A stretch of 64,000 nucleotides of DNA from Flaveria trinervia (Eukaryota; Streptophyta; Magnoliopsida; Asterales; Asteraceae): assembly GCA_025506515.1 (NCBI GenBank), contig CM046453.1, positions 43,864,979 through 43,928,978 of the forward strand. The letters run 5' to 3'. Below the pieces are notes generated by a model. The model ran no database searches, was not told where the DNA came from, and saw only the letters and a program-made list of their open reading frames with translations. Positions 42,345-53,406 of this stretch are shown here, in pieces (positions within the stretch are counted from its first letter, which is position 1; every line of letters starts with the position of its first letter). Both the position numbers and the translations under genes were made by a program.

Positions 42345-43125
42345 CCACCTTGATCTATCCCTATAGATCTTTATTCCCAGAATATAGGCGGCCTCACCAA
42401 GATCCTTGATGGAAAAACAACTTCCAAGCTAGGTTTTTACACCTTCCAAGGTTGGAATGTCATTTCCAAATAGTAGTATGTCATCAACATACAATACTAG
42501 GAAAGTGACTCCCACTAGCTTTCTTATATACACAAGCTTCATCAGCGTTCTTGATGAATCCAAATTTAATTACTTCTTCATCAAAATGGTTATTCCAACT
42601 TCTCGATGCTTGTTTCAATCCATAGATTGATTTCTTTAACTTGCATACTTTGTTAGGATGTTTTGGATCGACAAAACATTCAGGCTGAGCCATATAGACA
42701 TCTTCCACAAGATATCCATTCAGGAAAGCGGTTTTGACATCCATTTGCCAAATCTCATAATCATAATGAGCAGCTATGGCAAACAATATCCTAATAGATT
42801 TTAGCATTGCAACAGGTGAGAAAGTTTCATCATAGTCAACCCCTTGAGTTTGAGTGAAACCCTTTGCTACAAGTCTATCTTTATAAGTATCCAAGTTTCC
42901 ATGCATATCGGTTTTCTTCTTGAAAACCCACTTATTTCCAACTACTTTGGAGTTAAGAGGTGGTACAACCAAGTCCCATACTTGATTGTCATACATGGAT
43001 TGCATCTCAACGTTCATGGACTCAAGCCATTTGTCAGAATACGAATTGGACAACGCATCATGGTATGTGATTGGTTCATTGGAATCTATCACATAGCATC
43101 CATCAGTGAAAAATCCATATAGCAT
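42345..43125 (-). pseudogene. pol: Reverse transcriptase of Copia-4
   Basis: A frame of 213 codons (43125-42484) carries SDKWLESMNVEMQSM, GNKWVFKKKTDMHGNLD, RLVAKGFTQTQGVDYDETF, VKTAFLNGYLVEDVY and IYGLKQASRSWN. The YVDD box (about 42495-42484 and onward) is intact but lies one frame off, because of a single-base shift in the KKASGS-FLVLYVDD region. This is the best-preserved RT of the Angela-like copies. Confidence 0.9.
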
Positions 43126-44150
43126 CCATCTGTGAAAAATCCGTAACTTTCAGGTGGATTACTAGTTCTACCAGATCTGCGAACGTTTTCTGTGTATTGA
43201 TAAACTATTTGATCACTTTCAACATCCTCATGTTGAGTGCTAGTGTCAACCAAACGTGTATCGGGTTGCGGTTCTTGATCCTCTTCAAGATCCACAGTTC
43301 TACTACCAGTTCCTTCCATAAGGAACTTGGTTTCCAAGAACTCACCCTTTTTGGCAACAAACTCCTTTTGTTGTATTGGATCATAGAAATAATATCCCAT
43401 AGAATCTCTTGGATATCCAATAAAGATACACTTAGTGGAAAGGCTTTCTATCTTGTTCGAGGTGGGAGTCTTCACATAAGCCTCACACCCCCACACCCTC
43501 AAATCTGAAAATGATCGAACCCTTCCATGCCATATTTCATAAGGTGTCCTTTCCACTTTCTTGGTTGGGGCCATATTCAAAATACGGGCCGCAGAGAGCA
43601 GAGCAGAACCCCAAAATGATAGAGGTAATAAGCTTCTAGCCATCATAGATCGAACCATATCCAATAGAGTTCGATTTCTCCGCTCGGACACGCCATTATG
43701 TTGTGGTGTTCCTAGTGGAGATAGTTGTGAGACAATCCCGCAACTTCTAAGATGGTCACTAAAAGCATCATTCAGGTATTCACCTCCTCTATCGGTACGG
43801 AGAATTTTAATTGACTTATTGAGTTGATTTTGTACTTCATTTTAAAAGATGTTGAACATTTCAAAGCTTCATCTTTGTGTCTTAATAAGTACACATACCC
43901 ATATCGACTATAGTCGTTAGTAAAGGTAATGAAGTATCTTTCATTGTACCTTGTCATAGGTTTAAAAGGACCACATACATCCGAATATATGATACCTAAT
44001 AAATCCTTTGCCCTTTCGGCTTTGCCACTAAAAGGTGCCTTGGTCATTTTACCTTGTAAACAAGACTCACATACATTAAATGAATCACATTCACTTGTTT
44101 ATAAAAGACCATTCTTTTGTAGTGTTTGTATTCTTTTCTTGTTTATATGA
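43089..44150 (-). pseudogene. pol: Integrase of Copia-4
   Basis: The N-terminal part is in 44047-43772 (TKAPFSGKAERAKDL, FTNDYSRYGYVYLL; the usual first catalytic DD reads N-D). After a frameshift near 43850, the second Asp lies in a TDRGGEY-type context (about 43800-43780). From 43691 the frame is open for 200 codons (SERRNRTLLDMVRSMMARS with the Glu; GCEAYVKTPT; KCIFIGYPRDSMGYYFYDP). A short tandem duplication near 43095-43140 repeats an SYGFFTDGCY segment at the C-terminal end. Confidence 0.87.
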
Positions 44151-44640
44151 CCAAGACGGTAATGCCAAAGGTAACTGTCACTCAAATCCAATATGAGTTT
44201 CTTGGTACTAGTTTGGTACAATAAGATATTATTCAATGTATTTTCACGAACCAATTCATAGATACTATTGATGAGAATAGCTTTAAAGTAAAACATGTCA
44301 TTCAAACTAACATGGATTCATTTCCAATAAATGATAATACATATCCAAAATGTTTTAATAGGGCTACGGAAATAATGTTCCTAGTCAAACTAGGAGCATA
44401 CAAAACATTGTACAAAATTACTTCCAAACCATTTGGAAGTTTCAAGATGTAGTTGCCACGGGCTTCAACTTGAACTTTAGCCCCATTGCCCATGTGGAGG
44501 CTAACATCCCCTTTGTTGAAGTTGCTACTTCTTTTGAACCCTTGCAACAAATTGCAAATGTGAGTTCCACATCCAGTATCTAATACCCATGTGTCAGAGG
44601 ATATTAAGTTTAAATAATATGGATCATGTATATGGTACCT
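44151..44640 (-). pseudogene. pol: Protease and pre-integrase of Copia-4
   Basis: The protease active site WVLDTGCGTHICNLLQGF (about 44592-44540) sits in the open frame 44733-44302, followed by HMGNGAKVQVEARGNYILK. The pre-integrase piece WHYRLGHINKKRIQTLQKNG lies at 44165-44100 in another frame. Together they match Copia-3 30331-30950 without the premature stop after the active site. Confidence 0.85.
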
Positions 44641-45535
44641 GAGGTCTGCCCGGCATCCCTCTTTGCTTTCAACTCTTGGAGATGGACAGGACAATTTCTT
44701 GCCCAATGTCCAGCCTCCCCACACTTGAAGCATGGGTCATTAGAAGCAACCTTTTGCTTCTTCTCCTGTGCTTTGGGTGGCACCCTTGCCACCCCTTTCC
44801 CCTTTCCCCATACAGGTCCCTTACCCTTGGCAACTCTTGCCTTAGGTCTAGGATGAGGCCTCTTCTTGTTCCCACCTTCATTAATGGTGAGAACGGGTAA
44901 AACCTTTTTACCCATGGCCACCTCGGCCGTTTTGAGCATAGAGTGAAGCTCACCAATGCTGTTGTCCCAAGCATTCATGTTGTAGTTCAACACGAACGTC
45001 TCGAACCTTTTGGTAAGGCCATTAAGGATCAAATCCATGGCCAATTCCTTTGAGACGGGACAATTTAGCCTTTCGAGGCAGTCAATGTGACTTTTCATCT
45101 TAAGTACATAAAATGAAACTGATTGGTTATCGTCCATACGACATGCATGGAGTGCTCGAACCGTTTTGAAGCGCTCAACCCTCGCTTGCTGTTGGAATGT
45201 TCCTTCACTTGGGTTATCATGTCATAAGCTCCATGATTCTCATACTCCTTCTGGAGATCCGGAGTCGTGCTTGCCAACATAAGGCAAGACACTTGGACAG
45301 AGTCCTCAGTGTACTTCATCCAATCGTTATAGGCCTCCTCATCATCCTCACTAGGTTGATCGGGGATAGGGTCGTCTAAAACATATGATCGTTTTTCTTG
45401 CTTGAGAACAATTCTTAAGTTTCGATACCAATCGATAAAATTGTTATGATTTAGACGTTCCTTTTGGAGAATCGCTCGTAAAGATTGGGCGGACGTGGAT
45501 GAATTGTCATGATTTTCATTGTTATTGGTGGCCAT
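44610..45535 (-). pseudogene. gag: gag of Copia-4
   Basis: It starts MATNNNENHDNSS at 45535-45533. The Gag core has NNFIDWYRNLRIVLKQEKRS and YNDWMKYTEDSVQVSCLMLAS. A frameshift lies near 45195 (the FQQ/ARVERF region), and the frame resumes at about 45137 (KMKSHIDCLERLNCPVSKEL). The C-terminal basic region is followed by the knuckle CFKCGEAGHWARNC (about 44735-44695). With the single frameshift it is the best-preserved copia gag of the window. Confidence 0.88.
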
Positions 45536-46938
45536 CTACAAAATTTTAACAAAGATCAATTTTAGTATTTTCGATATTGTTATTTTAATAATTAATACCT
45601 TTTAAGGTCATTTTCATATTAATATCTAGAACCCACATTACATTTAAATAGTGGTTAGGTGACCTTTATCCCACGATTTAAATTAATTAGGTAGTCAACG
45701 ATTGACGATTGCAACCATTTGCAACTTCTAGAGGTATGGGATCGACTTGAAACATCATATGTAAAGTCGGCATGTTAATCCCATCAACACCATTTGGAAA
45801 CCATATCGTAGGTGATCCATTTGACATGGTTTGCAAATCAAGACACCCTACTTACACACATGTGTGAGTTTGCCAAAATAAGCGGTTAGGTGACCTTTAT
45901 CCCATGAATATGGCATTGTCACCTCAAGTCACAAGTTCCCACAAAATGGTTAGGTGACATTTATCCCACTAAGAGTCCCGAGTGACTCAAGTGTTGTGTA
46001 AAAGGAAGGTGTTGATCTTAATTTATAAATATTTAGAGATTTAATAATTCCAGTTTAGAAAACTCTATGTATTCATATTTGCATGCTTTCAAATACAAGA
46101 TACCCTATGGTACATTGATTAAAACCCTTTTAATCTTTAAAATCATTAAACAATATTAATAACCTTTTATTACCTTTTAATGATTAAGGTCCATTTAGAT
46201 AGTTTGTTATGATTACTGAAGGATTGTTAAGCAAATATCATATATACGCAATCAACCACAATATCATAATCAAACAAATATTAGTGCATAACCATAGCAT
46301 CTAAAATGGCCACACTTGTTTGCCCTCACAAGTGTGGTCCATAGGACATTCCTAAGGGGACAAAACACAACACAAAAGGCTTCCATGAACCTCCCACTTG
46401 AAACCGCATCCAAATGCTCCATGTTTCTTGTGTCTTCCCTTTGTGCTTCTAACGCGTACATCTTCATATTACAAGATATTATATGCTAATACCAGATTTC
46501 TAGTAAAATGAAAGGTACCTAATCTTTTTATTACATCTCAATAATAAATAAATTACGCTTTAAACCAAACACAAATAAATGATTATACAACCCAATTGAA
46601 TGAATAAATACAACCATTACAATCATCCAAATAACACAAGGTCAAGGGCTAGGTTATGCACCATAATGAACAGTTATCATATCATCCAAAACAAAAATGA
46701 ATCCCCACTAAAACCCATGAAATTTCAGCCAACACAAACTGAAATTTTGGGTTTTATCTTGTCCAAACAAACAAACAATACAACATACATGTCTTTCAAG
46801 TTTAATCACAAGCATGTGTGATATAACTTTGAAAGTTTGGGGTTTCATAATACATGAATATAGCAGCCCCTAAAGGGGTTTTAAAGTCCGATAAAACGAA
46901 TTTTTCAAGGACAAAACAAGCTAGCTATCCACATAACC
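45536..46938 (-). other. Untranslated leader of Copia-4 with three conserved repeats
   Basis: Non-coding leader between PBS and gag, homologous to 27999-29421. On + the three motif copies read GGTTAGGTGACCTTTATCCC-like at 45651-45672, 45892-45913 and 45946-45969 (the last with GACATTT). Spacing between copies differs from Copia-3, but copy number and relative location are kept. Confidence 0.75.
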
Positions 46939-46953
46939 GGCTCTAGATGCCAA
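46939..46953 (-). other. Primer-binding site of Copia-4
   Basis: On minus it reads TTGGCATCTAGAGCC, identical to Copia-3, right at the end of the 5' LTR. Confidence 0.85.
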
Positions 46954-47874
46954 TGTTGGGGTTTGTTAGAACATGAAACATAGTTTAACCATTTAAACTT
47001 TGTGAAAACGCAACGGAAATAAACTTTATAACATAGTTTATAAACTGAAAATTTTGTTTTCAAATTGATATTATAAAGTTACAAACAAAGCCAAGAACAA
47101 AGGACCTTTTATATGTGAATAAAACTAGCTATGTAAACACAAAACATATATTATGGACAGCCATAAAGAGGCTGCCATAAGCTACCTTTCAGCAGCAAAA
47201 GAGTCGAAATGGATGAGGATATGCTCCAAGAAAATGACCAAGGCGTCAAAAGGGAGGTCCTCTCAAGCTTGTATACCCCAAACTCTATAGCAAACACCTT
47301 CTTGCTAGGGAGAAGAACACCAAGATCAATCAAAAGGCTCCCTAGAACTTCCTGCTGGCCGAGAGAGTTTTAGGAGAGAAGAATCTTCTTTGTGTGAAAT
47401 GATGTGTGTGAAAGGTTTTTTGCACACTCTTTCTAATGTGTGTTTTCAAGGCAAAAATCAAATGATCCCATTGGACCCTTGGGAGGCTGAAAATCAGCCT
47501 TCTAGAAGGGGTTTTCCCACCAAATGTTTTAAAAAAAATCACACATTAAATGGTCATGTACATTATTTAAATTAAACCCCTTTTAATTTAAATGACTCTT
47601 TCATTTTATTATTTAATATTACTTAAACCTATTTAAATAACATTACAAATAATAAAATTCATCAACAAAATATCCTTATAATTTGTTCCACTACAAATCG
47701 AACATTTAGAAACCTATTTTCTAAATTTGGTGTGATTATTTAATTGCATGATCATATCATCAATTAAATAATTGTTTGTGTTTGCAAAGCTTGTTATTGG
47801 GTATAACCCGACTTGGATCATAACGTACTAACCGTATCAATATTCTACGTGTCATGGGCATATACAATCCACCA
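46954..47874 (-). repeat. 5' LTR of Copia-4 (921 bp)
   Basis: On minus it starts TGGTGGATTGTATATGCCC and ends AACAAACCCCAACA. The second and third bases differ from the family's TGTTGGATTC. Gypsy-A LTR resumes at 47875 with GATAATAATG. It is distinctly diverged from the Copia-3 LTRs in its middle, so it is a different subfamily. Confidence 0.88.
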
Positions 47875-48288
47875 GATAATAATGATATTATCTGTATGTA
47901 CGCATGATGTATGATCACGAATGGTTGTAAAGTATAGTATGCTTTTGAAAGAACGGTTTTAACGAAAGTAAAGTATGTTTTATTATAAAACTAGAACTCA
48001 CTCAGCGTCGCTGACTTTTGTATGCATGATAGTTGGCAGGTATATGTTGATGCTGAGGAGTTGCAGGCATGGATGCATAAGCTACTCGGAGCGTTTTGAG
48101 GCTGGCATCCGTATTTTGACATGTCATTGTATTTTGAGATGAAAACAAATGTTCTAAATGTATGAAATGACGTGTTTTTAGTTATTAATGAAAGTTTTAA
48201 ATTCTGCTGCAAAATAAATGTACATTTTAGAAATCTTTTAAGTGCAATGAATGACTAACTGTGAGGTGCTCAGGAACGGGGCCTTACA
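47875..48288 (+). repeat. Gypsy-A 5' LTR, second part
   Basis: Matches the end of the 3' LTR (52998-53406), including TGACATGTCATTGTATTTTGAG, and ends GGAACGGGGCCTTACA. It is followed after two bases by the PBS. Confidence 0.9.
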
Positions 48289-48290
48289 CG

Positions 48291-48304
48291 TTGGTATCAG
48301 AGCA
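48291..48304 (+). other. Primer-binding site of Gypsy-A
   Basis: TTGGTATCAGAGCA lies two bases after the LTR end. It is an exact initiator Met-tRNA site, as used by Tekay-type chromoviruses. Confidence 0.92.
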
Positions 48305-48663
48305 AAAGTTTAAGCGAATTGGGTAAATATTTTGAAAAACCTTATCTTAAACTGAGAATGGGACTAAAAGGAAAAGGGATGCCAGCCCTAGTAGCTACGT
48401 GCTTGCAAGTAAAGGTTTTATGTAAACGTTTACAGTAAGTTAATGTTAACTGGCACTATGTGCGCATGTTATGTGGTTTGTGTGCTATTGTGTAGATTTA
48501 GATACTGATGTAGTCAGGATAGGAAATGCTTGGGGTATGAAGAGTAAAGTAAGTGGCTAATCACAACTGGCCACTGTAATTAGGGACTTACTATACTTGA
48601 CCTAAATTAAGTTATTACCTTGAATGATTGCGTTAGTGTTTGAATCTTATAGTGTGTTAGAAG

Positions 48664-49900
48664 ATGGTTGGCAGTAGATCTTCGAAGGCTTCACGTGGTG
48701 GATGTGGTGCTGAACCACGGGTCACAAGAGGAAGGTCTAGGGCTAAAAGAGTAGTTCATGAAGAACCCAAGACCCCTCATCAGGAGGGCGGTGATGAGAA
48801 TGCTAATAAGAGGGCCTCGATGAGAGAGACAGTCAGGGAGGAAGTGCACCTGGTCATGCAGACGATCCTACCATCTGTGGTGACCGAATTTATAAAGGCT
48901 GTTAAAGATGGGGAGAGACAGGAAAGGGGTAGACCTTCGGGCGAAAGGAGACGACCCGAGACTGAAATGGTTTTCTTCGATGACGAAGATGAAGAAGAGG
49001 AAGAGCCTAAGCCGGAGGCGGCATGAGGCTATAATGATGGGGCGTTTCAACGATGCAAGCCCCCAACTTTTGATGGAAACGACACTGCTGCTACAGCTCA
49101 CCAATAGGTGAGAGAGATGGAAGCGGTATTGAATATCAGCGAGTGCCATTAGGATCAGAACGTAAAGTTTGCTGCCCATTCTTTTGTGGACTCGACTCTG
49201 TGCTGGTAGGAAAATATAGTCCAAGCCGAGGGTAACAGAGCTATTAGTAGAATAAGATGGTCGGAGCTGAAGAAGTTGGTTATTGAGGAGTTTTGTCCTC
49301 ACCGAGAGATGGACAAGGTGGAGAGGGAGTTCCTGCAACTGGAGGCGGGAACCCTGACACATCAACAGTCTACCACCAAGTTCAACGAGATGGCACGTCT
49401 GGTGCCGGATCGGGTGACACCTCTTTCGCGACAGATCAATAGGTACATTCAGGGCTTGTTGGCGGACATCTGTGGGCACATGATCGTTGCCCGACCGAGC
49501 ACGTTTAGGTCAGCCGTTGACCTGGCGGGAAGGTTGTACGACGAGCGAGGGGTGATGGTGATGACAGACAAAGGGGAGAAGCAAGCCTATGTTAAGAAAG
49601 GGAAAGGAAGGCGAGACAATGATAGGTGGATTTGTGTATGGAGGTACGGCTTCGAGGGATGACGATCGGAAGAAAATAGAAAGAAAAGGTGAGAGGTGCA
49701 ACAAGTGTGGCAGAGGCCATGAGGGGGAGTGCAAGTGGGGACTGAATGTATGTTTTTAGTGTGTAAAGGAGGCCACAGAGCGAGGGACTGTCAAATGGCT
49801 AAATGCTACGACTATGGCAAGACAGGACACATGAGCAGAGACTGCAAGAAGTTGAGGGTAGGAAGCTCCGGTACGAGGAAGGAGAACAAAGGGTGAAGGC
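48664..49900 (+). pseudogene. gag: gag of Gypsy-A
   Basis: It starts MVGSRSSKASRGG at 48664. The first 120 codons are open and end in an acidic run (DDEDEEEEEPKPEAA) at TGA 49024-49026. The Retrotrans_gag core follows with KCPPTFDG-like, VREMEAVLNISE and SFVDSTLCW blocks broken by several TAGs (49106, 49150, 49207). The frame 49276-49662 is open (FCPHREMDKVEREFLQLEAG, IQGLLADICGHM). Zinc knuckles CNKCGRGHEGEC (49698-49733) and a degenerate CYDYGKTGHMSRDC (49804-49845) follow. The product cannot be made whole. Confidence 0.88.
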
Positions 49901-50290
49901 TAGAGCTTTTGCCCTGATCGAGAGGAGGCTGGAGCAGACTTCGACTTGACGTTAGGTACGATTCTGGTAATTTAAAATTTTGTGCATCTATGATTTGAAT
50001 GTGATGCTAGTGGTCTCGTTCCTACTACTTTCGGTTGTAAGTTGCACGTTATGGGTAGGGAGATCGATGAGCCCTTTCATGTAAGAATTACTATTAGTAA
50101 GTCTACCAGGTTACCTAATGCCCTAGAGGATTGCGTGATAGAATTGAGAGAGAGCGCTTGTTCCTGCAAGGCTGTTCAAGACAGACATAGGTAGGTAGAC
50201 AAGCATCTCCGGTGAGTTGATCAGTAGTCTATGACTCAAACCCCAAGTGTTGCAAAAAGATGGATTGCTCAATCATGCGAAACCAAGAGT
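49901..50290 (+). pseudogene. pol: Protease trace and deletion scar of Gypsy-A
   Basis: Broken frames around 49975-50140 recall the aspartic protease region of Gypsy-B (REIDEPFHV-like and TRLPN segments, corresponding to 60960-61040). No intact D-S-G site is seen. Just beyond, the sequence switches to the integrase tail, so about 3 kb of pol (RT, RNase H, integrase core) is missing relative to a complete element. Confidence 0.6.
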
Positions 50291-50762
50291 TTGGTGACAA
50301 CCTACGACAATGAAGTATGAGGAAGGCTTCGACCAGGAAAGCGGATTGCTTGGTTTGGAGTCGAGTAAAGCTAATACTAAAGCGTAGAGGATCATTCCTA
50401 GTTGTTGCTCAGGTAGGAAAAGTGACACATCGTCTGGAGCTACCCGATGAGTTAAGTGGAATTCATCTGATGTTACACGCATCTCGTCTAAGAAAGAGTT
50501 CAACCGATGAGGATATGATCACGCTACTAGAGAACACTGTGATGGACAAAGTACCCAACCATGAGAAGCAACCGGTGACCATTACTATTAAGAAGAAAAG
50601 AATAGGCTAAGGAGGATGATGGTTTCACTTGTGCAGGTGCAGTGAAGCCTAAAGGTATCTAAGTTTAAGTGCAAAATCAAAGAAGAGGTGAAACAGTGTT
50701 ACCTGTAACTGTTCGAGAAGAGACATGTTTTGGGGACGAAACCTCTTTGAGGGGGGTAGACT
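50291..50762 (+). pseudogene. pol: Integrase C-terminal tail and PPT of Gypsy-A
   Basis: The open frame 50317-50610 contains RRGSFLVVAQVGKVTHRLEL, ELPDELSGIHLMLHASRLRK and a basic end, the classic C-terminal segment before the chromodomain region of chromovirus integrases. Past 50600, in other frames, lies an RLRRMMVSLVQVQ block. The sequence then reaches GGGACGAAACCTC and the purine tract GAGGGGGGTAGACT (50749-50762) before the 3' LTR. Confidence 0.8.
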
Positions 50763-51424
50763 TGTAACACCCCAAATTTCTATTTAAATGAAAGGAAAAG
50801 AAAAGCAAATGGAAGGAATAGAAATTGTGCATAAGTGGAAGGGAAAAAGTGTACAAAGTACAAAACTTTTTACTTTAAGGTTATAAGGGGGCATGGTTGC
50901 CCATTCTTTCTTCTTCACCTTCTTCAAGCGGCTGAAAAGAAGAAGAGAGAGAGAGAGAGCCCGGTTCTAGAGAGAGAAAGAGGAAGAAGCAGCTGCAAAG
51001 GTAAGTCTTCTCTTATTTGAGCGGTTTCAGCTGGGTTTCGAGTTCTTGACCGAAGTTCTAGTTGTTTAGTGTTTGTTTTCGGGATTAAAGAGCTGAATCG
51101 AAGGTGGGTCTCAAACTTGAAGTGTGTTGCTCAAAGGCTGCTTGAGGTCAGTTTCTAGAACCCCTCTTTTGCTGATTTTCAACTGATTTGGGGCTATTAT
51201 GCATACTAAGTAAACATTTTGAAAAAAACCATGGGTTTACAACCTTATGTTCGAAATGATGTATGTATGTATGTATGTTATGGTGATGATTTTGGGTTAG
51301 TGATGACAAACAGCATGCTTAGATGCCCTTAGTATGTTAGATCTGTGCTTGGGTATGATTAGAATGATAATCGGGTGATGCTGGTAGCATAGAAAATATT
51401 TCAGAATGTTCTGATAAACATGAA

Positions 51425-51865
51425 TAGTGGTCTATGCACCTAGAGGTGGCTCATGCGCCTAAACAGTGGCTTATGCGCCCAACATGAGTGGTCAGATGCC
51501 TAAGTGTTGGCCATGCACCCAATAGTGAGTCATGCGCCTAAACAGTGGCCCATGCGCCCATCATGTTGGCCCATGCGTCTAAGTGTTGGCCATGCGCCCA
51601 GAGGGGGTCCATGCACCTAAACAGTGGCCCATGCGCCTGAGTGTTGGCCATGCGCCCAAGTGTTGGCCATGCGCCCAAGTGTTGGCCATGCGCCTAAATA
51701 GTGCCATGCGCCTAAATAGTGCCCATGTGCCTAAGTGATTGAAACGGCTAAGTGTTGGTGATGCGCCTGAACAGGGCAGAAGTGCCCAAATAGTGCCCAT
51801 GCGCCCAGACTGTTTTACACTTACAATTTTTATGCTCATGCGCCTGGAAGGTCCCATGCGCCCAA
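51425..51865 (+). repeat. CATGCGCC minisatellite, Gypsy-A 3' LTR
   Basis: Partner of 36535-36920. Locally perfect reiteration occurs at about 51640-51690, where GTTGGCCATGCGCCCAA is repeated three times in a row with at most one change, suggesting a recent local expansion. Confidence 0.85.
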
Positions 51866-52239
51866 ATTTGGACTTAAGGTGTCTAAGTGGTTTTGAAGGG
51901 TAATATGGGGAGATAAACCTGGTTATGAGGTGATCACTTATGTTTGATGTGTGTTATGCATGTATGATGTTGCCTGTATGGTGATGGTGTATTCTATGAT
52001 TATGTATATGTTCCTTATTATGTATGTATGTCTTCCCTTGGCTTTGCGTTGAACGTTAACGAATGTAATGACAGTATTATGTAACGTAAAGTGGAAGATA
52101 ATGAAAAGAGGAACGTAATGAATGAATGCAAGCATGAATAAATGAATAAAAGAGAAAGTATAGAAAGGCTTGCAAGCACATGTATGAGGTGAGCGACTCT
52201 GTGTCGCAACAGACTCGAAAGAGGTCCTTGTCGCGTATC

Positions 52240-52770
52240 CCGGTACTGTGGCAGTCTTTGGACATCAGTCGGGGCTTTGTTTGTCAGGCCCCAGCACAGT
52301 ATTAGTCTTCGGGCATGAGTCGGGGGTATTGCATGAGACAGGATGCAGATCGCGTACTCCGGTACTGTGTTAGTCTTCGGACATGAGTCGGGGGTTTGTG
52401 AGCAGGCCCTGGCACAATATTAGTATTCAGACATGAGTCGGGAGTACTGCATATGACGAAAGTGACGGATGACAAGATCCGTGGCGCGTATCCCAGTACT
52501 GTGTCAGTCTTCGAACATGAGTCGGGGGTTTGTTTATCAGGCCCCGGCACAGTATCAGTCTTCGGACATGAGTCAGAGATATTGTATGAGACGAGATAAT
52601 GAGGTGAGCAACTTTGCGTGGCAACAGATTCGGATAGAGTTTAATCCCTGTGATTGACTCATAAGGGATCTTTGTCTTGTATCCTGGTGCTGTGTCAGTC
52701 TTCAGACATGAGTCGGAGGTTTGTGAGCAGGCCCCGGCACAACATCAGCTTTCAAGCATGAGTCGGGGAT
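52240..52770 (+). repeat. ATGAGTCGGGG tandem repeat, Gypsy-A 3' LTR
   Basis: Seven or so units with CAGTCTTCGGACATGAGTCG and GGCCCCGGCACAGTAT. It contains more units than 37290-37565, which is cut short by the Copia-4 junction deletion. Confidence 0.85.
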
Positions 52771-53406
52771 ATTGCACGAGAAAAGATTCTAGTAATAAAG
52801 AGTAATGAGCAAAGAGATGAAATGAACGTTAATGAATTATCGTAATAAAGTACTAAACATGATCCTTGTCATTCGACCTCAATAATCATGGCTGAGTGCC
52901 ACGAAGAGGGTAAAGTCTGACTGGATCTAGAAAGAGAAGTGAACGATAATGTAATACGTTGTATGAACAAAGTTAACAAAAGTAATGATGAAGATAATAA
53001 TGATATTATCTGTATGTACGCATGATGTATGATCACGAACAGTTGTAAAGTATAGTATGCTTTTGAAAGAACGGTTTTAACGAATGTAAAGTATGTTTTA
53101 TTATAAAACTAGAACTCACTCAGCATTGCTAACTTTTGTATGCATGATAGTTGGCAGGTATATGTTGATGCTAAGGAGTTACAGGCATGGATGCATAAGC
53201 TACTGGGAGCGTTTTGAGGCTGGCATCCGTATTTTGACATGTCATTGTATTTTGAGATGAAAACAAATGTTGTAAATGTATGAAATGACATGTTTTTAGT
53301 TATTAATGAAAGTTTTAAATTCTGCTGCAAAATAAATGTATATTTTAGAAATGTTTTAAGTGCAATGAATGACCAACTGTGAGATGCTCGGGAACGGGAC
53401 CTTACA

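Larger units (their letters stand above)
37573..47874 (-). mobile_element. Copia-4: Angela/Tork-like copia element nested in Gypsy-A LTR
   Basis: Minus-strand element of the same family as Copia-3. The 5' LTR is at 46954-47874, PBS 46953-46939, leader 46938-45536, gag-pol 45535 to about 41520, 3' non-coding region, PPT 40738-40727, and the 3' LTR from 40726 to about 37581 (interrupted by a solo gypsy LTR at 37611-40260). The outer part of the 3' LTR, about 420 bases, is deleted together with adjoining Gypsy-A LTR, so its target duplication cannot be checked. Confidence 0.9.
35867..53406 (+). mobile_element. Gypsy-A: Tekay-like Ty3/gypsy element with nested insertions
   Basis: The 5' LTR is at 35867-37572 plus 47875-48288, the PBS at 48291, an internally deleted coding region at 48289-50762, and the 3' LTR at 50763-53406. 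The flanks are GTTCA (35862-35866) and ATTCA (53407-53411), a target duplication with one mismatch. The coding part keeps gag, a trace of protease and the integrase C-terminus, and lacks RT, RNase H and the integrase core. Copia-4 is inserted in the 5' LTR. Clade assignment rests on LTR length, PBS, Gag knuckles and the ELPDELSGIH-type integrase tail. Confidence 0.9.
50763..53406 (+). repeat. Gypsy-A 3' LTR (2644 bp)
   Basis: TGTAACACCCCAAATTTC to GGAACGGGACCTTACA, followed by target duplication ATTCA. It contains the CATGCGCC minisatellite (51425-51865) and the ATGAGTCGGGG array (52240-52770). It is the most complete LTR of its family here and the reference for judging the others. Confidence 0.93.

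Noticed and set aside
48868..49479. Minus-strand frame of 203 codons
   Set aside because: It lies antisense to the gag core of Gypsy-A and has no recognisable domain. The sense strand shows the expected Gag blocks.
51579..51857. Open frames in the CATGCGCC minisatellite (also 36655-36924, 57756-58047)
   Set aside because: Low-complexity repeats of RRMG/AHG type in both strands come from the minisatellite, not from coding sequence.
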